A stretch of DNA of 64,000 nucleotides from Undaria pinnatifida (lineage: Eukaryota > Sar > Phaeophyceae > Laminariales > Alariaceae). Shown here piece by piece: positions 1 through 10,735 of the stretch. The translations under genes were made by a program, and so were the position numbers. A model generated the notes under the pieces. That model saw nothing but the letters and a program-made list of their open reading frames with translations, was not told where the DNA came from and ran no database searches. Where the stretch lies: positions 19,400,890 through 19,464,889 of the forward strand of contig JABAKD010000001.1 in NCBI GenBank assembly GCA_012845835.1, read 5' to 3'. The first letter of the stretch is position 1, and the number at the start of each line of letters is the position of its first letter.

Positions 1-97
1 CTAAGGACTAGCCAAGAAGCTCTAAGAACTAGCCATGAAGTGCTAATAACTAGCCATGATGTGCTAAGAATTAGCCACGAAGTGCTAAGAATCAGCC
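1..97. repeat. 21-bp minisatellite
   Basis: About 4.6 tandem copies of a 21-base unit built on CTAAGAACTAGCCATGAAGTG, with one to three changes per unit. The array runs off the left edge of the window, so its full length is unknown. No gene is visible with it. Confidence 0.85.
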
Positions 98-669
98 TTT
101 AACAGCTGATAACTACTGTACAGTAGCCACGCAATCCATTCAATCGACAGCCCCAGTGTTTCCATACTGCAGGGCTATGAAACTCCTCTTTGTTTGTGCT
201 AATTTTGTGTGGTGCAGCGGCCAACCTGGTTTTCGTGCTGGCCTTGACGACGTGGGTCGGCGGGCTAGGGCTAATTCTTTTCGGCGGCATAAAGTACACC
301 TTCGGCCTGAGAATCGCCAACATCATGGAAGAGGTCAGGGGCGATAAAGTCCAATTAACAATCAGTCGTCAGCCAGTTTCTCGGCGGATTAATACAGTGC
401 TCTATCAATGATCCTGGTGGTTATGCAGGTTCCTCTTCATGAGTACGCCTGTAATCCGTGCTTAAGACACAATTTAAAATCTGGAATGGCGACGTATCAT
501 ACCGCGGCCGCGTGGCGCCCCCTCTTGTTGAAAAAGTGGCTTTCCGGACATAATGGACGGGACAAGACACGGGGCCTATAATTAATGCTTGAGAGCGCAT
601 ACAATGTGGAATTTGTCATGGTATGGAACCCCCTTCGACGCGTGCCATGAAAGAGGTAGCGCTTTTCGG

Positions 670-900
670 CCTAAACGTTTTCTGAATGACGGAGCTCTTT
701 AACCCAAAATCGTCGGAATGTCAGCCTTGTTTTGCAATGACAAGCTGTAATGTTTAATCTTAGGCCATGAGTTTGTTCATCGAGCTGCACCTTCAGTCTA
801 CTAAAAAAACTGTTTTTCGGAGAGATATAGAGCTGTTCAAGTGACGAGCCCCAGAAAAAAAATGGTGGATTTTTACCGTAGCATGTGTCCTCCGTTGCGG
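670..900 (+). repeat. Dispersed repeat R1, copy 1
   Basis: This block matches segments near 4.8, 53.0, 53.9, 57.0 and 60.4 kb. Shared landmarks, in order, are TGAATGACGGGGCTC, a segment ending CGTCGGAATGTCAG, TAGGCCATG, TTGTTCATCGGG, CACTTTCAGTTTACTCAC and GGTGAGGTATA. I see no conserved reading frame, so I treat it as a noncoding dispersed element. The bases around it (98-670) hold nothing I recognise. Confidence 0.65.
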
Positions 901-1026
901 CGTTAGGATTTGTAGCAAACGCCCCCCAATTTCCTGGCAGGCGTTTTGATTTGTACCTCTACAAATGGTTTTGTCCATTATGCTGCCATCGCGTGACGAC
1001 TTTTTCGCGGAACCCCCACATTTCAG

Positions 1027-1178
1027 GAGGGCATGGACAAGACAAGGCACGGGTTCAACCTACGAGGCGTTCCGGTGTGCGCCCCTCGCTCGGTGGCAGA
1101 CGCTGTGCGGCAGTTGAAGTTGGCCAATGGAGACGGTGTGCTAGGCTGCTCGGAGGTGACGCTGGGCGACGTGCTGGC
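1027..1178 (+). CDS. Candidate internal exon, unknown protein
   Basis: A good 3' splice site (CCCACATTTCAG) precedes base 1027 and a strong donor (GTAAGA) follows base 1178. Between them one frame is open and reads like real protein: it starts E-G-M-D-K-T-R-H-G, continues with the segment SVADAVRQLKLANGDG and ends SEVTLGDVLA. If the donor is not used, the frame stops at TAA 1180-1182. Without the splice it would be a 49-residue ORF starting at ATG 1033. I do not recognise the family. No partner exon is obvious within 2 kb, and repeat R1 lies directly upstream, so this could be a stranded exon of a broken gene. Confidence 0.35.
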
Positions 1179-1182
1179 GTAA

Positions 1183-1955
1183 GATTGCTGGCCTAAGATA
1201 TGTGCGGGACCAAGGCTACGGTGTTACAGTACAATACATGACATCATACATAATTATAGTGTTACATAGTGTTGTACATAGTGTTATATCCCTATTTTGC
1301 TACCGAGTTAAAGCCACTCGTGCCAGGTTAGGGGGTCTGTATCGCACTCAAGAACGGACTTGAAAGTATATTGAAACGTTGCTATGATGACTCAGCGTAA
1401 ACAACGATTCCTCAATTCCTTAGTAGCATGCATACCCTCCGCCCAGCTGAATACCCAACCCAAGGAGGTGACCACTTGTCCACTTGCCCGAGTAGCCCTG
1501 GGCCGCTGAGCAAATTGGGCCAAAACGTGACACTCCCCACCGCAGTCTCGGTCCCTGATGTAAGATGCGCTGGTGTTTGATGCTGGATGCGGGTGTAAGA
1601 TGCTAGATGCCCACTAAAACGTCTAACGAGGCGCGGTTGAGAGGGAGAGGGGGGGGGGCGTTAAGGCCAGCCTTGAAGCGTTTATGGAGTAAGTACGTGC
1701 CATCAACGGCTATCCCGACAAAACTCGGGCGTAGTGTATAGGTCGCTTGGAGGTTGGGGCGGGAGAAGTGCAGTTGTAAGGCACGTGCTGGTGTAAGGTG
1801 CTGGATTCATGCTGAAATAGCGAGAAAGGCGCCTTGTGTGGGGAGGGGGCGTAACTCCTGTAGAATTGCATTCACATTTTTGGAGACATCTGCTTGGAAT
1901 TAGTGTAAGTACATTTTGCAACCCTAAAAGTGTTGAGTGCCAAATGAGAAATGTT
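1183..1955. other. No gene seen; short degenerate duplication
   Basis: No splice-bounded coding segment is visible. Two blocks, near 1557-1650 and 1775-1850, share the order GTGCTGG(T/A), GTAAG(A/G)TGCT(A/G)GAT and a G-rich stretch, which suggests an old duplication of about 225 bases. Confidence 0.4.
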
Positions 1956-3190
1956 TTATGGAGAAACTCCGTAGGCAGCCGCAAGTGCCTAACTTGCAAC
2001 GGCGATGGAGAGCTTGCGTACGTCCTGAACGATTTAAACTATTATATTGACGAACCTTGCGGATGTGTACGCAGCAGGGAGGGCGGCCGTAAGTGCCACG
2101 CTTTTACGTGTTGACGGAGCACACGCAACTTATTATGCCAGCGAACTTTGTGGATGTGTAGGTAGCACCATGCACTCGCAGCATGCTGTGCGAGGGGGAC
2201 AGCCGTAAGTGCCAAATTCGGGGAGTTTATCGTTTGGATTATATCAGTATTTACAGAGAAATATTCAACGATCATCTCAATGAAATTTGATGATGAGTAG
2301 GAAGTAGCAGCAGTAGCAGGAGCAGTAGCAGCAGCCGCAACGACAGTAGCAGTAGTAGCGTGCATGAGCAGCATGCGTCCACAGCATGATCTGCGAGCGG
2401 GACAGGCGTAAGCGCCGAAAGTTGACCGTTTAGGAAGCGTACAGGTATTGATAGAGCAACCATCAGCGGTTATTCCAGCGAACCTTGCTGCTGATGGATA
2501 GGTAGTAGCAGCGGCATGCCTCAGCAGCATGCGTCAGGATGCTCAACAACACACTGAACTCCCCTCCGCATGCATTTCTCAGCCTGTGTGGTGGTCGTTC
2601 CGTGTATTGAGCTGGGAGCAGTAACGCTGTCACGCTAACGGGCCGTCGTAAGCAACATGCGCCAGCAGCAAGAGTCGGGATGCCTAACAGCATGCCGAGC
2701 TTCCCTCAGCGTGTTCCTTGCAGTCCGTGTGGCGGTGACTCTTACTTTTTAATAGTAGTATCAGTGGCGACCCAGGCTACGGTAGGGGGGTCCCTTTTGA
2801 GCCTTTTATTTCAGTGGCCAGGGGTCACTCGCGCGAGTAACCCCTTTGTTCCTATACGATCTTATGTATTCTTCATGGTTTACATTGACCAAATTAATCC
2901 GCAATGCAAAGGTGATCTAAGCTGCGCCGAAACAAGTTCCTAAACCATCTTCATCCGTGGGGTACAGAGCCACTCGTGCGAGTGGCTCAAACACACCAGT
3001 GAAAATGGGGGTACCCCCCCTACCGTAGCCTTGGTCTGGGCAGGCGAAAGGACCGTGAGGGGCATACGTCAGCTGCAGCATGCGTTAGCATCTGCAGGAT
3101 GCGTCAGCGTGCTCAACAGCATGCGGACTTTCCCTCAGCGTGTACGTCGCAGTCGGTGTTACGGTGATAATGGTGCAGAGAGTCTTGAGT
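1956..3190. repeat. Degenerate tandem array
   Basis: Several diverged units share GCCAGCGAACCTTG, GTGGATGTGTAGGTAG, CAGCATGCGTCAG, GCTCAACAGCATGC and TTCCCTCAGCGTGT. Units are clear near 2040, 2130, 2470, 2650 and 3060. The insertion at 2769-3036 splits the array, so the array is older than that element. Alanine- and leucine-rich minus-strand ORFs here are by-products of the GCAGCA and GTAGCAGCAG stretches. Confidence 0.6.
2769..3036. mobile_element. Small TIR element (MITE), copy 1
   Basis: The left end, GACCCAGGCTACGGTAGGGG, matches the inverted right end with one mismatch in the first 14 bases. Inside each end is a second inverted block containing CACTCGYGCGAGT, itself a palindrome. The element is 268 bp, carries no ORF of note and interrupts a tandem array. 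I could not find a convincing target-site duplication. A related copy lies at 34440-34700, and partial copies lie near 35.7 and 54.5 kb. Confidence 0.6.
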
Positions 3191-4618
3191 TGACAACGAT
3201 AGAAACCGTTGCCAAGAGAGACACGCGTTTATTGTTCTTGCTGAGAGCGGCGCAGGTAGAATCTGCCCAAGCATGGGCGTCGTGTACCTTCGGCTGATAA
3301 GAAGGCGCAAACAAGTTTGGTGCGTGCTATGGTCTTTCTGGCGTAGAGGTAATTGTCAAGAAATATGCCCGTGATCTTGTTGAGGCCGGCGCAAATAGAT
3401 CTGGCCAAGGGCCGATAGATGCCGTATACGTTCGGCCCATACGACGGCGCAAGCAAGCCAAAACACCATGCCGGCAATGGTGCGATGAACGGGGTGCCAG
3501 AAGAGCATGGTTTCGTGCTCACTAGGTTGATCCATTTTGATTTTGAGCGGGAATACGAGGAACAACAGAACTGACAGACTGTGCCGCGTTTAGGCACACA
3601 CAGCGGAGGTTTGATGGCACCTCGAGTTTTTGATGGCACGGTAGCACAGTCTTCGTCCCCTTTTTATTGTCATTCTTGTGATATAACGGAGCAGCCGGTT
3701 ACGCAGGACAATTTTGTTGCCATTATAGAAGGACTTTTCGTGCTTGTCAGGTGTTGGAGGAGCTGGTTACGCAGGGCAATTTTACTGCAAGAGTAGTCGG
3801 TTTCTATTTGTAGATCGGCGTGTTTCTTTTTCGTCTGTGACGAGTGCTACGATAGGAGTAGGGATTTTGGCTAGGGCAGTTGTGATTGACGGGGTTCCTC
3901 CACCGAGGAGCAACAGTGCCCGGTATCATTTGAAATAACCTTTACTTTCACTACTATATTCGTTGTACATGTATGCCTAGCCCATGGGGTTTCTCGTCGT
4001 GTTAAGAGTACAATATTTATCAAGAAACCCGCTTATTTTTAAAAACTCATGTGTGAAGCCCCTCGGGTGAGGATCCTGAGAAAATAGTGAGGCTGGGCCC
4101 CTATCGTAGCTCTCGCTCGGTGCTGCGACCGCATTAGAAAGCGAGGTTGATGTGCGAAGAATTTCGCAGCATTTTTTGACGCGTTATTTTGGTCCTTCAA
4201 GCTTGGTTTTGGCGCCCACGTGGTGCCTAAGGCATACATAGGTACCGACTTGGAATAATGAGGACTGTATTTTAGATTCCATGTGGTTTATGATTCATTT
4301 CGTGGCTCGTTGTTTTGATCCTCTATTTTCTTTTGGGGTCCATGTGAGTCGTGTGGCTTGGTGACGAGTGTCTTGGTGATTCTAACTGGCTTGAGACCGA
4401 CCTGGAGTCTAATACGGCGTTATTTCCTGCGAGGGGTGGTGAGCGCCGTCGTGTGGCGTTCAAGCTTGTATTGGTTTGAAGTAGTTACAGTGGAAGCCTC
4501 TTAAGGGGGGATCTCGTTAATCGATGTTTATACCCCAGCGAAAAAAAAACAAGGGTCGAGGTGCACTTTATTAGTACACAATCGTTCTTGTTTCGAAATT
4601 TTATTAGAGTACTGTACA
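3191..4618. other. No gene seen; local two-unit duplication
   Basis: Two diverged units near 3250-3335 and 3390-3475 share the order GCGCA(G/A)(G/A)TAGA, TCTGSCCAAG, TTCGGC and GGCGCAA(A/G)CAAG. A 136-codon minus-strand frame crosses both units and looks like a by-product. The rest (3480-4618) shows no splice-bounded coding signal or recognised repeat. Confidence 0.35.
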
Positions 4619-4795
4619 TGATGTGCTGAGGTGATGATGTGATGATGTGATGATGTGATGATGTGATGATGTGATGATGTGATGATGTGATGATGTGATG
4701 ATGTGATGACGCGATGATGTGATGATGTGATGATGTGATGGTGTGATGATGTGATGATGTGATGTGAAGGTACGATGATGTGATGATGTGATGTC
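4619..4795. repeat. GATGATGTG microsatellite
   Basis: About 175 bases of tandem GATGATGTG with few interruptions. On the minus strand it creates a spurious TSSHHHI-repeat ORF. Confidence 0.95.
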
Positions 4796-4797
4796 TT

Positions 4798-4935
4798 TGA
4801 GGGTATGCCTAGGCCATGGATTTGTTCATCGGGTTTCACTTTCAGTTTACTCACAATAATATCCTTTCGGGTGAGGTATAATCAGTTCAAGTGACGAGCC
4901 CAAGAAAGGAATTGGTGCACCTCTCCCGTACTAAG
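4798..4935 (+). repeat. Dispersed repeat R1, copy 2
   Basis: Contains CCTAGGCCATGGATTTGTTC, CACTTTCAGTTTACTCAC, GGGTGAGGTATA and CAAGTGACGAGCCC in the same order as the copy at 670-900. It directly abuts the microsatellite, which replaces the upstream part of the repeat. Confidence 0.65.
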
Positions 4936-5123
4936 GAGTAGTAATTTTACTATGTGTCTGTCCGGCATCTGTGTAGCACGTACCCCAGGTAACGTGCGCT
5001 AGTGAACCCTTCAGATCGTGCGGTTCCTACTCGGCACCGCGATATATTGGTCACGCATACCATACAGACCAGGGATCTCTCCATCATGAAAGGCAGATCA
5101 TATATAGACTATATAGACTAAAT

Positions 5124-6086
5124 ATTATAAAAAATGAAAATACACTCCCGCTGTGAGATCGAAGATTTCGTCGAAACTCATCTTTGCAAGCTGTGTGTGA
5201 TACTCCGATCGCGCGCATTACGAGTTGTGTGTCCTCATTAAGGATATAGGTCGGCGACTCCCCTTACAGCTACAGCGTAGCTATCAGGGTCAACAGGATG
5301 ATTTTAGTCAGTCTGTGCGCGGAAACTATAAAACCCGTTTCTGAGGGGGACAAAATCTGACAGCTGTGGAGGGAAATGTATCCTTTTATCAAGTGAATCT
5401 TGTAAGTCAAATAACCGGTGAGGGGGGGGGCGGAGTTTTGAAGGACGTGGGGGCCTGGTTGTGATCAAAAGCGAGCGGGTTTGGAGGGGGGGCGGGGGGG
5501 GGGGGGGGGGGGGGGGAAAAGGGGGGGGGCAATTTGTGCATGTAAGTTATAATCCTTTCAAGGGGATAAATCTGACGGTTTTGGCATCAGTTCATTATTG
5601 GGGGGGGGGGGGGGGATTGGGGCGGGGGTGTGGCGTGTGGGGCAGCTCAATATGTGCGTGGAAACTATACATTGTTTTGAGGGGATAAATGTGACGGTTT
5701 TGGAAATAATGCATCAGTTTATCATGTATATCATGGGGTAAGTCGTACAATCAGTGAGTACAGAGAGGGTGGAGTGTTCGAGGGGGTGGGGTTGGGATGG
5801 GTTGGGGGTGGGGGCGGGGGGGGGCGGGGGAGGGGGGGGGGGGGGGGGGGGGGGAAAGGAAGGGTTTTAGGTGAGGGGTTTGTTATACGTGTGGTGCTAG
5901 GTCTAGGCGATGGTGTGGGTGATGGGGAAGAAGGGGGCGTTCGGGGCGGGGGGGGGGGGGGCAGCAGCGGCATGGATGGCTCTCGAAAGATAGTGAGGTG
6001 ATATCCTGTGCGTAAAGTGTTTATTAATCTGGCGGATTTCGATATTTGGTGGGGCGTTTGAGTAAGGGAGAGCGAGAGGGGGGGGG
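5124..6086 (+). mobile_element. G-tract element, copy A (cut by gap)
   Basis: It begins with ATTATAAAAAATG and a head containing GTGAGATCGAAGATTTCG, CATCTTTGCAAGCTGTGTG, ACTCCGATCGCGCG and GGATATAGGTCGGCGACTCC. Then come blocks of about 100-130 bases sharing GGAAACTATAAA, AGGGGATAAATCTGACGG and TTATCATGTATAT, separated by G-runs of 10 to over 20. A tail holds GTGGTGCTAGGTCTAGGCGA, GCATGGATGGCTCTCGAAAG and GGCGGATTTCGATATTTGG. The G-rich strand is always the head-to-tail strand. The copy stops at the N gap inside a G-run. Function and class are unknown. Glycine- and proline-rich ORFs here are homopolymer translation. Confidence 0.7.
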
Positions 6087-6586
6087 NNNNNNNNNNNNNN
6101 NNNNNNNNNNNNNNNNNNNNNNNNNNNNNNNNNNNNNNNNNNNNNNNNNNNNNNNNNNNNNNNNNNNNNNNNNNNNNNNNNNNNNNNNNNNNNNNNNNNN
6201 NNNNNNNNNNNNNNNNNNNNNNNNNNNNNNNNNNNNNNNNNNNNNNNNNNNNNNNNNNNNNNNNNNNNNNNNNNNNNNNNNNNNNNNNNNNNNNNNNNNN
6301 NNNNNNNNNNNNNNNNNNNNNNNNNNNNNNNNNNNNNNNNNNNNNNNNNNNNNNNNNNNNNNNNNNNNNNNNNNNNNNNNNNNNNNNNNNNNNNNNNNNN
6401 NNNNNNNNNNNNNNNNNNNNNNNNNNNNNNNNNNNNNNNNNNNNNNNNNNNNNNNNNNNNNNNNNNNNNNNNNNNNNNNNNNNNNNNNNNNNNNNNNNNN
6501 NNNNNNNNNNNNNNNNNNNNNNNNNNNNNNNNNNNNNNNNNNNNNNNNNNNNNNNNNNNNNNNNNNNNNNNNNNNNNNNNNNNNNN
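6087..6586. other. Assembly gap, 500 N
   Basis: Exactly 500 N, a conventional placeholder length. The left edge is an interrupted G-run in the tail of a G-tract element, which probably broke the assembly. The right edge lies inside a copy of repeat R2. Confidence 0.99.
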
Positions 6587-7130
6587 CAATAATATGAAAA
6601 GAGGAAGAGCGCTCACAGGTATAACACGCGTTCTTCTGGACGTATCATGCCGTCTTGCAGCCTTTCTAATCGTCTTGCATCGTATTCTTCACAACTGCTC
6701 GCACTTTCCCGTATTTTATTCGTTCAAGTCCTGCGGGCATCAAGCAAAACAACCGCAATTGGGCTAGTTACTTGCATGATAGGTCGGACAATTTTTTTTG
6801 GCCTATTGGGTCAAAGCCTACTAACTCTAAAACCGCAATTATTATTTACCCGGTCGCAATTCGGCTGGTCATTTGCATCATGTACGTTATCTAGGGATTT
6901 TTTTATTTGTTTGTGAAGGGTGTCCGTCTAATTTGTGTTTCTAATAAGTTGTATCCCCGCCTTCGTTGCCGGCCCTAGGGAATCTTTCGCAGATGTCGTA
7001 GTAGGCACATTCGTCTACGAAAAACACGTCATCGCTCACGTTTTTTTTTTTTTTCTTGTAGGTTGTCCGTCGTTGTTGTACGTTCGTTGTTGTTGGCGCT
7101 TATCCTATTAATGTTTTCTCAGATATTATT
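6587..7130 (+). repeat. Dispersed repeat R2, copy 1 (5' end in gap)
   Basis: Landmarks shared with 9640-10260 are GGTATAACACGCGTTCTTCT, CTCGCACTTTCCCG, GGCCTATTGGGTCAAAGCCT, CGGTCGCAATTCGGCTGG, GTGAAGGGTGTCCGTC, TTTCGCAGATGTCGTAGTA and CACGTCATCGCTC. No conserved frame is visible across copies. Confidence 0.75.
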
Positions 7131-7199
7131 TTTTCATGTGCGTATTCACCTGACGAAGATATACACTGCTTCATAACTCCTCCTGCAGAAATTGTTTTG

Positions 7200-7395
7200 C
7201 GTAATAAGGTCACGCAAAAGACCGGTTTTGAGCCTATCTGTATCAGATTGACGTGCAGACCAAGCGCGCTCAAATGATGAACACTTTACCAGCACCAAAC
7301 GCAATAATATAAAAGGACGAACTAGAGCGATCTACTACTACTGGTATAACACGCGGTATTCTGGACGTGTCATGGTCATCTTGCAGCCACATCTG
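7200..7395 (+). repeat. Dispersed repeat R2, copy 2, 5' part
   Basis: Holds GACGTGCAGACCAAGCGCGC, GCACCAAACGCAATAATATA and GGTATAACACGCGGTATTCT, matching 9660-9790. The remainder of the copy resumes at 8085, so about 690 bases appear inserted into, or substituted within, this copy. Confidence 0.65.
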
Positions 7396-8084
7396 CGGCC
7401 ACATGGCCAGCACGCACACAACACATGACAGCCCAACAGCACACACCAACCAACCGCTGCACGTATGAAGCCTACAGCGCGGCACCATGAATAACGAACG
7501 ACCGCGACGGCTGGATTAGCCCTTTGACAGACCGGCGCCCCTGCTCTCGAGCCCGGGCAAAATGTGTGTCTGTTGCTTGGTTTCAGTTGATGAGGGCACC
7601 CCACAGCAGTAGCCAGCTGAAGCACAGCAGCCAGTAATTCCTTTGTTGTGTCAGCCCCCTTGCCTGCGTTCGTTCCTCGGCATCGATCGCTTTTAAATTG
7701 TGTCTATCTATGCCCAAGCTACCCCAACAGCAACAACGTGAAGCAAAACTCAAAGCACGACCCATCGCGGCTTCCGCGCGTTTATACTGTGTAGGCGATC
7801 AGTTGTTGCAGGCAACGTTATCTGGCCCATGCCGTGCATGCCTCGTCTCACACCCCTGGCAGCTGGTGCCCTACGCTGCTCTGGGTCTCGGACGGGACGG
7901 GGCAAATAACCTTGCTTCGTCTCGTCTCGAGCCTTGGGCCCTTAATGACTCGAGTGTGGAGAAAACGCCATATTCAGTTTTAGACAGGACAAAGCGCCCA
8001 CACAGATATCGCGATATAGAATAAAGCGCAAAATACATGAATATCAGCGTACGTACGCGGAGTTTTAGATATCTCTACTAAGCT
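7396..8084. other. Unassigned segment inside R2 copy 2
   Basis: This segment separates the two halves of an R2 copy. It includes an open frame at 7698-8024, but codon use and composition do not look convincing and no splice sites bound it. A block near 8015-8075 (ATATCGCGATATAGAATAAAGC then CAGCGTACG) recurs near 11925-11980. I could not identify inverted ends or a target duplication. Confidence 0.4.
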
Positions 8085-8330
8085 CGCAATTATTTACGCG
8101 GTCGCAATTCGGCTGGTCATTTACATCATGTATGTTATCTAGGGGTTTTTATTTGTTTGTGAAGGGTGTCCGCCTAATTTTGCTTCCCAATAAAGTTGTA
8201 TCCCGCCTTCGTGGCCGGCCGTAGGGAACCTTTCGCAGATGTCGTAGTATGCACATTCGTCTACGAAAAGCACGTCATCGCTCACGCGTTACTCGTATTT
8301 ATTTGTGTATTTTGTAGGTTGTAGCCTCGA
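8085..8330 (+). repeat. Dispersed repeat R2, copy 2, 3' part
   Basis: Shares CGGTCGCAATTCGGCTGGTC, GTGAAGGGTGTCCG, CCGGCCGTAGGGAACCTTTC and CACATTCGTCTACGAAAA with copies 1 and 3 in the same order. Confidence 0.7.
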
Positions 8331-9575
8331 GGTTAGGTGTTAAGTAGTTCCAACTGGAAGAGCGAGCCGTTCGATGATATTAACTTTTGGGCATAAGTGG
8401 CTCCCATGTCGAAAACTCGAAATAATGGTCTCCTTCAGTACGCCTAAAAAGAAAAACCGAGGAAAGATCAAACTACTTGAAAATAGACTAGGATATTTCT
8501 GCACTAACCCAGACGTAGATGGTAAGTAGAGGATTGATCTCATGAGTCAGCATGAGTAGGTAGAAACTTCGAGAAAGCCCCTCCCCTGCCCATGCTGTGC
8601 GAGCTTGAACAAACGGCCAAAACAAATACCGGTACTCGTACTGTATGTACCTGGTAAAAAAATCGAGTGCTTCGTACTCCAGACTCGCTTCATATGCAGG
8701 ATACCTCGCGGGCGTCTGCCGCCTTCGGTGTGCCTCAGTCTGGCAGTCAGTACAGCAGCACAGCATGACTGGCCCTCAACCCGGTTCAATTTGCCACCCT
8801 CGAAACGTAGGCATTCGCGCGAGAGGCAACAGGGTCGTAAACTGCAGCAGCTCCTGCCATGCGCTACGTCGGGCACAAACCAAACAAAAAATGTCATCGA
8901 AAAATTACAGGCTCAGGACGAGAGTGCAGGAGCGCGAGTGCACGACGAACGATGTCAGAGCCCCAGCTCTCTGACCGCAGAGCACGCCGGTATAGGAGGA
9001 ATCTCGTGGGCGTTTTCCACCGGCTAGTTGTGTTGTAGTTGGGTTGGCTGTTGGGGTTCTGGTTGTCTGTGTGTTGCTGTGTTGTTTTGTTTTGTGGTGT
9101 GTTGTGTGCTGTGTGCGCGCGATCCTCGTAAATACACGAGGGCTCCTTTTCAAATAATAGTTCGCGGAGGCATGCCGCTCCACGAGAGCGGGGTGCCTCT
9201 GATCACTGCCAACGTTGCTGGTGGTGTCGTACACGTAGGTTGATTAAATCGGGTTGAGGATACACCAAGCGGCTTGCTGGGTTGAGCGTTGCAATTACTG
9301 CGTGGGTGTTGTGCAGTGCTGCTGCTGCAGAGTGTCCGTGTTGGCGTTGCCTCAAGCTTTTGTGATCTGAAATGCTGTTGTTTGCTGGAAAATACTCGGA
9401 AATTTGCTTCAAAATATGCGCTTGGGCCAAAAGGTGCCCTAGTGCATACTTTGGGAAAATCCACATCTCACGCTGGACGTTAGGTCTAAAATATTGACCT
9501 ATTTTTTTCACATTTAAAAGACGATAGGGATTAATTCGGTTTAGATTCAAATATATAGGCCTATCGTCAGGCTTA
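8331..9575. other. No gene identified; overlapping weak ORFs
   Basis: Overlapping frames of 90-140 codons occur on both strands between 8490 and 9240, but none has a recognisable domain, a signal peptide or clean splice sites. Bases 9025-9120 are a GT-rich simple stretch. I make no gene call. Confidence 0.35.
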
Positions 9576-9579
9576 AATA

Positions 9580-10260
9580 GGTCTTGTTGTTGTTGTTCTC
9601 ACATTAACTTGCATAATCAAGTCCGTGGTCACAGGACAGGCTCCAGTCTTATATCTGGTTGACGTGCAGACCAAGCACGCTCAAAATGATGACCACTTCA
9701 ACAGCACCAAACGCAATAATATAAAAAGACGAATTAGAGCGATCTACTACTGGTATAACACGCGTTCTTCTGGACGTATTATGTTCGTCTCGCAGCCTTC
9801 TAATCTTCTTGCATCACATTCTTCACATCTACTCGCACTTTCCCGTGTTTTATTCGTTCAAGCCCTGCAGACATCAAGCAAAACAACCGCAATTTGGCTA
9901 GTTACTTGTGCGTAATAGGTCGCGCAAAAAATATTGGCCTATTGGGTCAAAGCCTACTAACTAAGCTCGCCATTATTTACGCGGTCGCAATTCGGCTGGT
10001 CATTTGCATCATGTACGTTATCTAGGGATTTTATTTTCGGTTGTGAAGGGTGTCCGTCGAATTTTTCTTCCTAAACAAAGTCGTATCCCCGCCTTCGCTG
10101 CCGGCCGTAGGGAACCTTTCGCAGATGTCGTAGTATGTACATTCATCTACGAAACACGTCATCGCTCGCGCGTTATTTGTTTACTTCCTTTTGTAGTTTG
10201 TCCGTCGTTGTTGTACGTTGTTGTTGGCGCGTATCCTATTAATATTTTCAGATGAAACCA
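9580..10260 (+). repeat. R3 head joined to R2, copy 3
   Basis: Bases 9580-9655 repeat the start of R3 (12399-12490): a GTT run, TTCTCACATTAACTTGCATA and GTCCGTGGTCACAGGACAGG. The sequence then continues as a nearly full copy of R2 to about 10260. So either R2 and R3 share a 5' segment, or one inserted next to the other. Confidence 0.65.
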
Positions 10261-10326
10261 AAACAAACCCTCCAGCCCTGCAGAGGTCAAAAGGGGAATA
10301 AACGCTCGAGTATATGCCATCGCAAA

Positions 10327-10660
10327 AAAAATTCTAAACTCTAGCAAATACCGTTTAGAAATGATGCCATTTTGTAAATCATCCAGGCGCTGCAGACATT
10401 GAGATACAACCAAAATCTCCGGAATTCCTCCTCGACATGCGGTATTTTTGCAACTTCTCGCTTGTCTCGCTCGGCATCCGTCCGCGTTCACGTCGATGTG
10501 CGGAACGGACACGGCAGGGCGAGGGGCGTTGGAGCCGCCCCCCGAAGCCGGCGCTCGAACGAAGCTATTCGACCGAGAATTCCAGTTCCGCGAATCGCAT
10601 ACTTAAGCCGAGACAAAAAAACTCCTGACCGAATCCCTGAAATCAAAGAATGATTTTATA
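10327..10660 (+). repeat. Direct repeat R4, copy 1
   Basis: Matches 13868-14200 in the same orientation. The best-conserved part is GC-rich, about 80 bases spanning ACGTCGATGTGCGGAACGG and GCGTTGGAGCCGCCCCCCG, followed by GAATTCCAGTTCCGCGAATC. The two copies enclose about 3.2 kb, which would suit short LTRs, but the ends are not clearly TG/CA and no pol domain lies between them. Confidence 0.7.
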
Positions 10661-10676
10661 TCTATACAAGGGCTCC

Positions 10677-10708
10677 GCATGGGCGCCGGCATTCGCCGGC
10701 GCCCATGC
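10677..10708. other. Perfect 14-bp hairpin
   Basis: GCATGGGCGCCGGC (10677-10690), loop ATTC, and the exact reverse complement (10695-10708). The flanks (CAAGGGCTCC before, TTCGGGTAGGGCAGGGCAG after) recur in inverted orientation around a second hairpin at 20348-20370. Confidence 0.9.
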
Positions 10709-10735
10709 TTCGGGTAGGGCAGGGCAGCACTTCGA

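Noticed and set aside
4528-4854. Histidine/serine repeat protein
   Set aside because: Pure translation of the GATGATGTG microsatellite.
5461-6001. Glycine- and proline-rich ORFs on both strands
   Set aside because: They are translations of G/C homopolymer runs in the G-tract element. The same artefact occurs at 14.5-15.3, 24.1-25.5 and 45 kb.
5903-6616. ORFs spanning the N gap
   Set aside because: Mostly unknown residues; no information.
10159-10512. 117-codon minus-strand ORF over R2/R4
   Set aside because: It joins two unrelated repeats. The second R4 copy has stops in the same frame, though a short stretch (GIISKRY) is shared.
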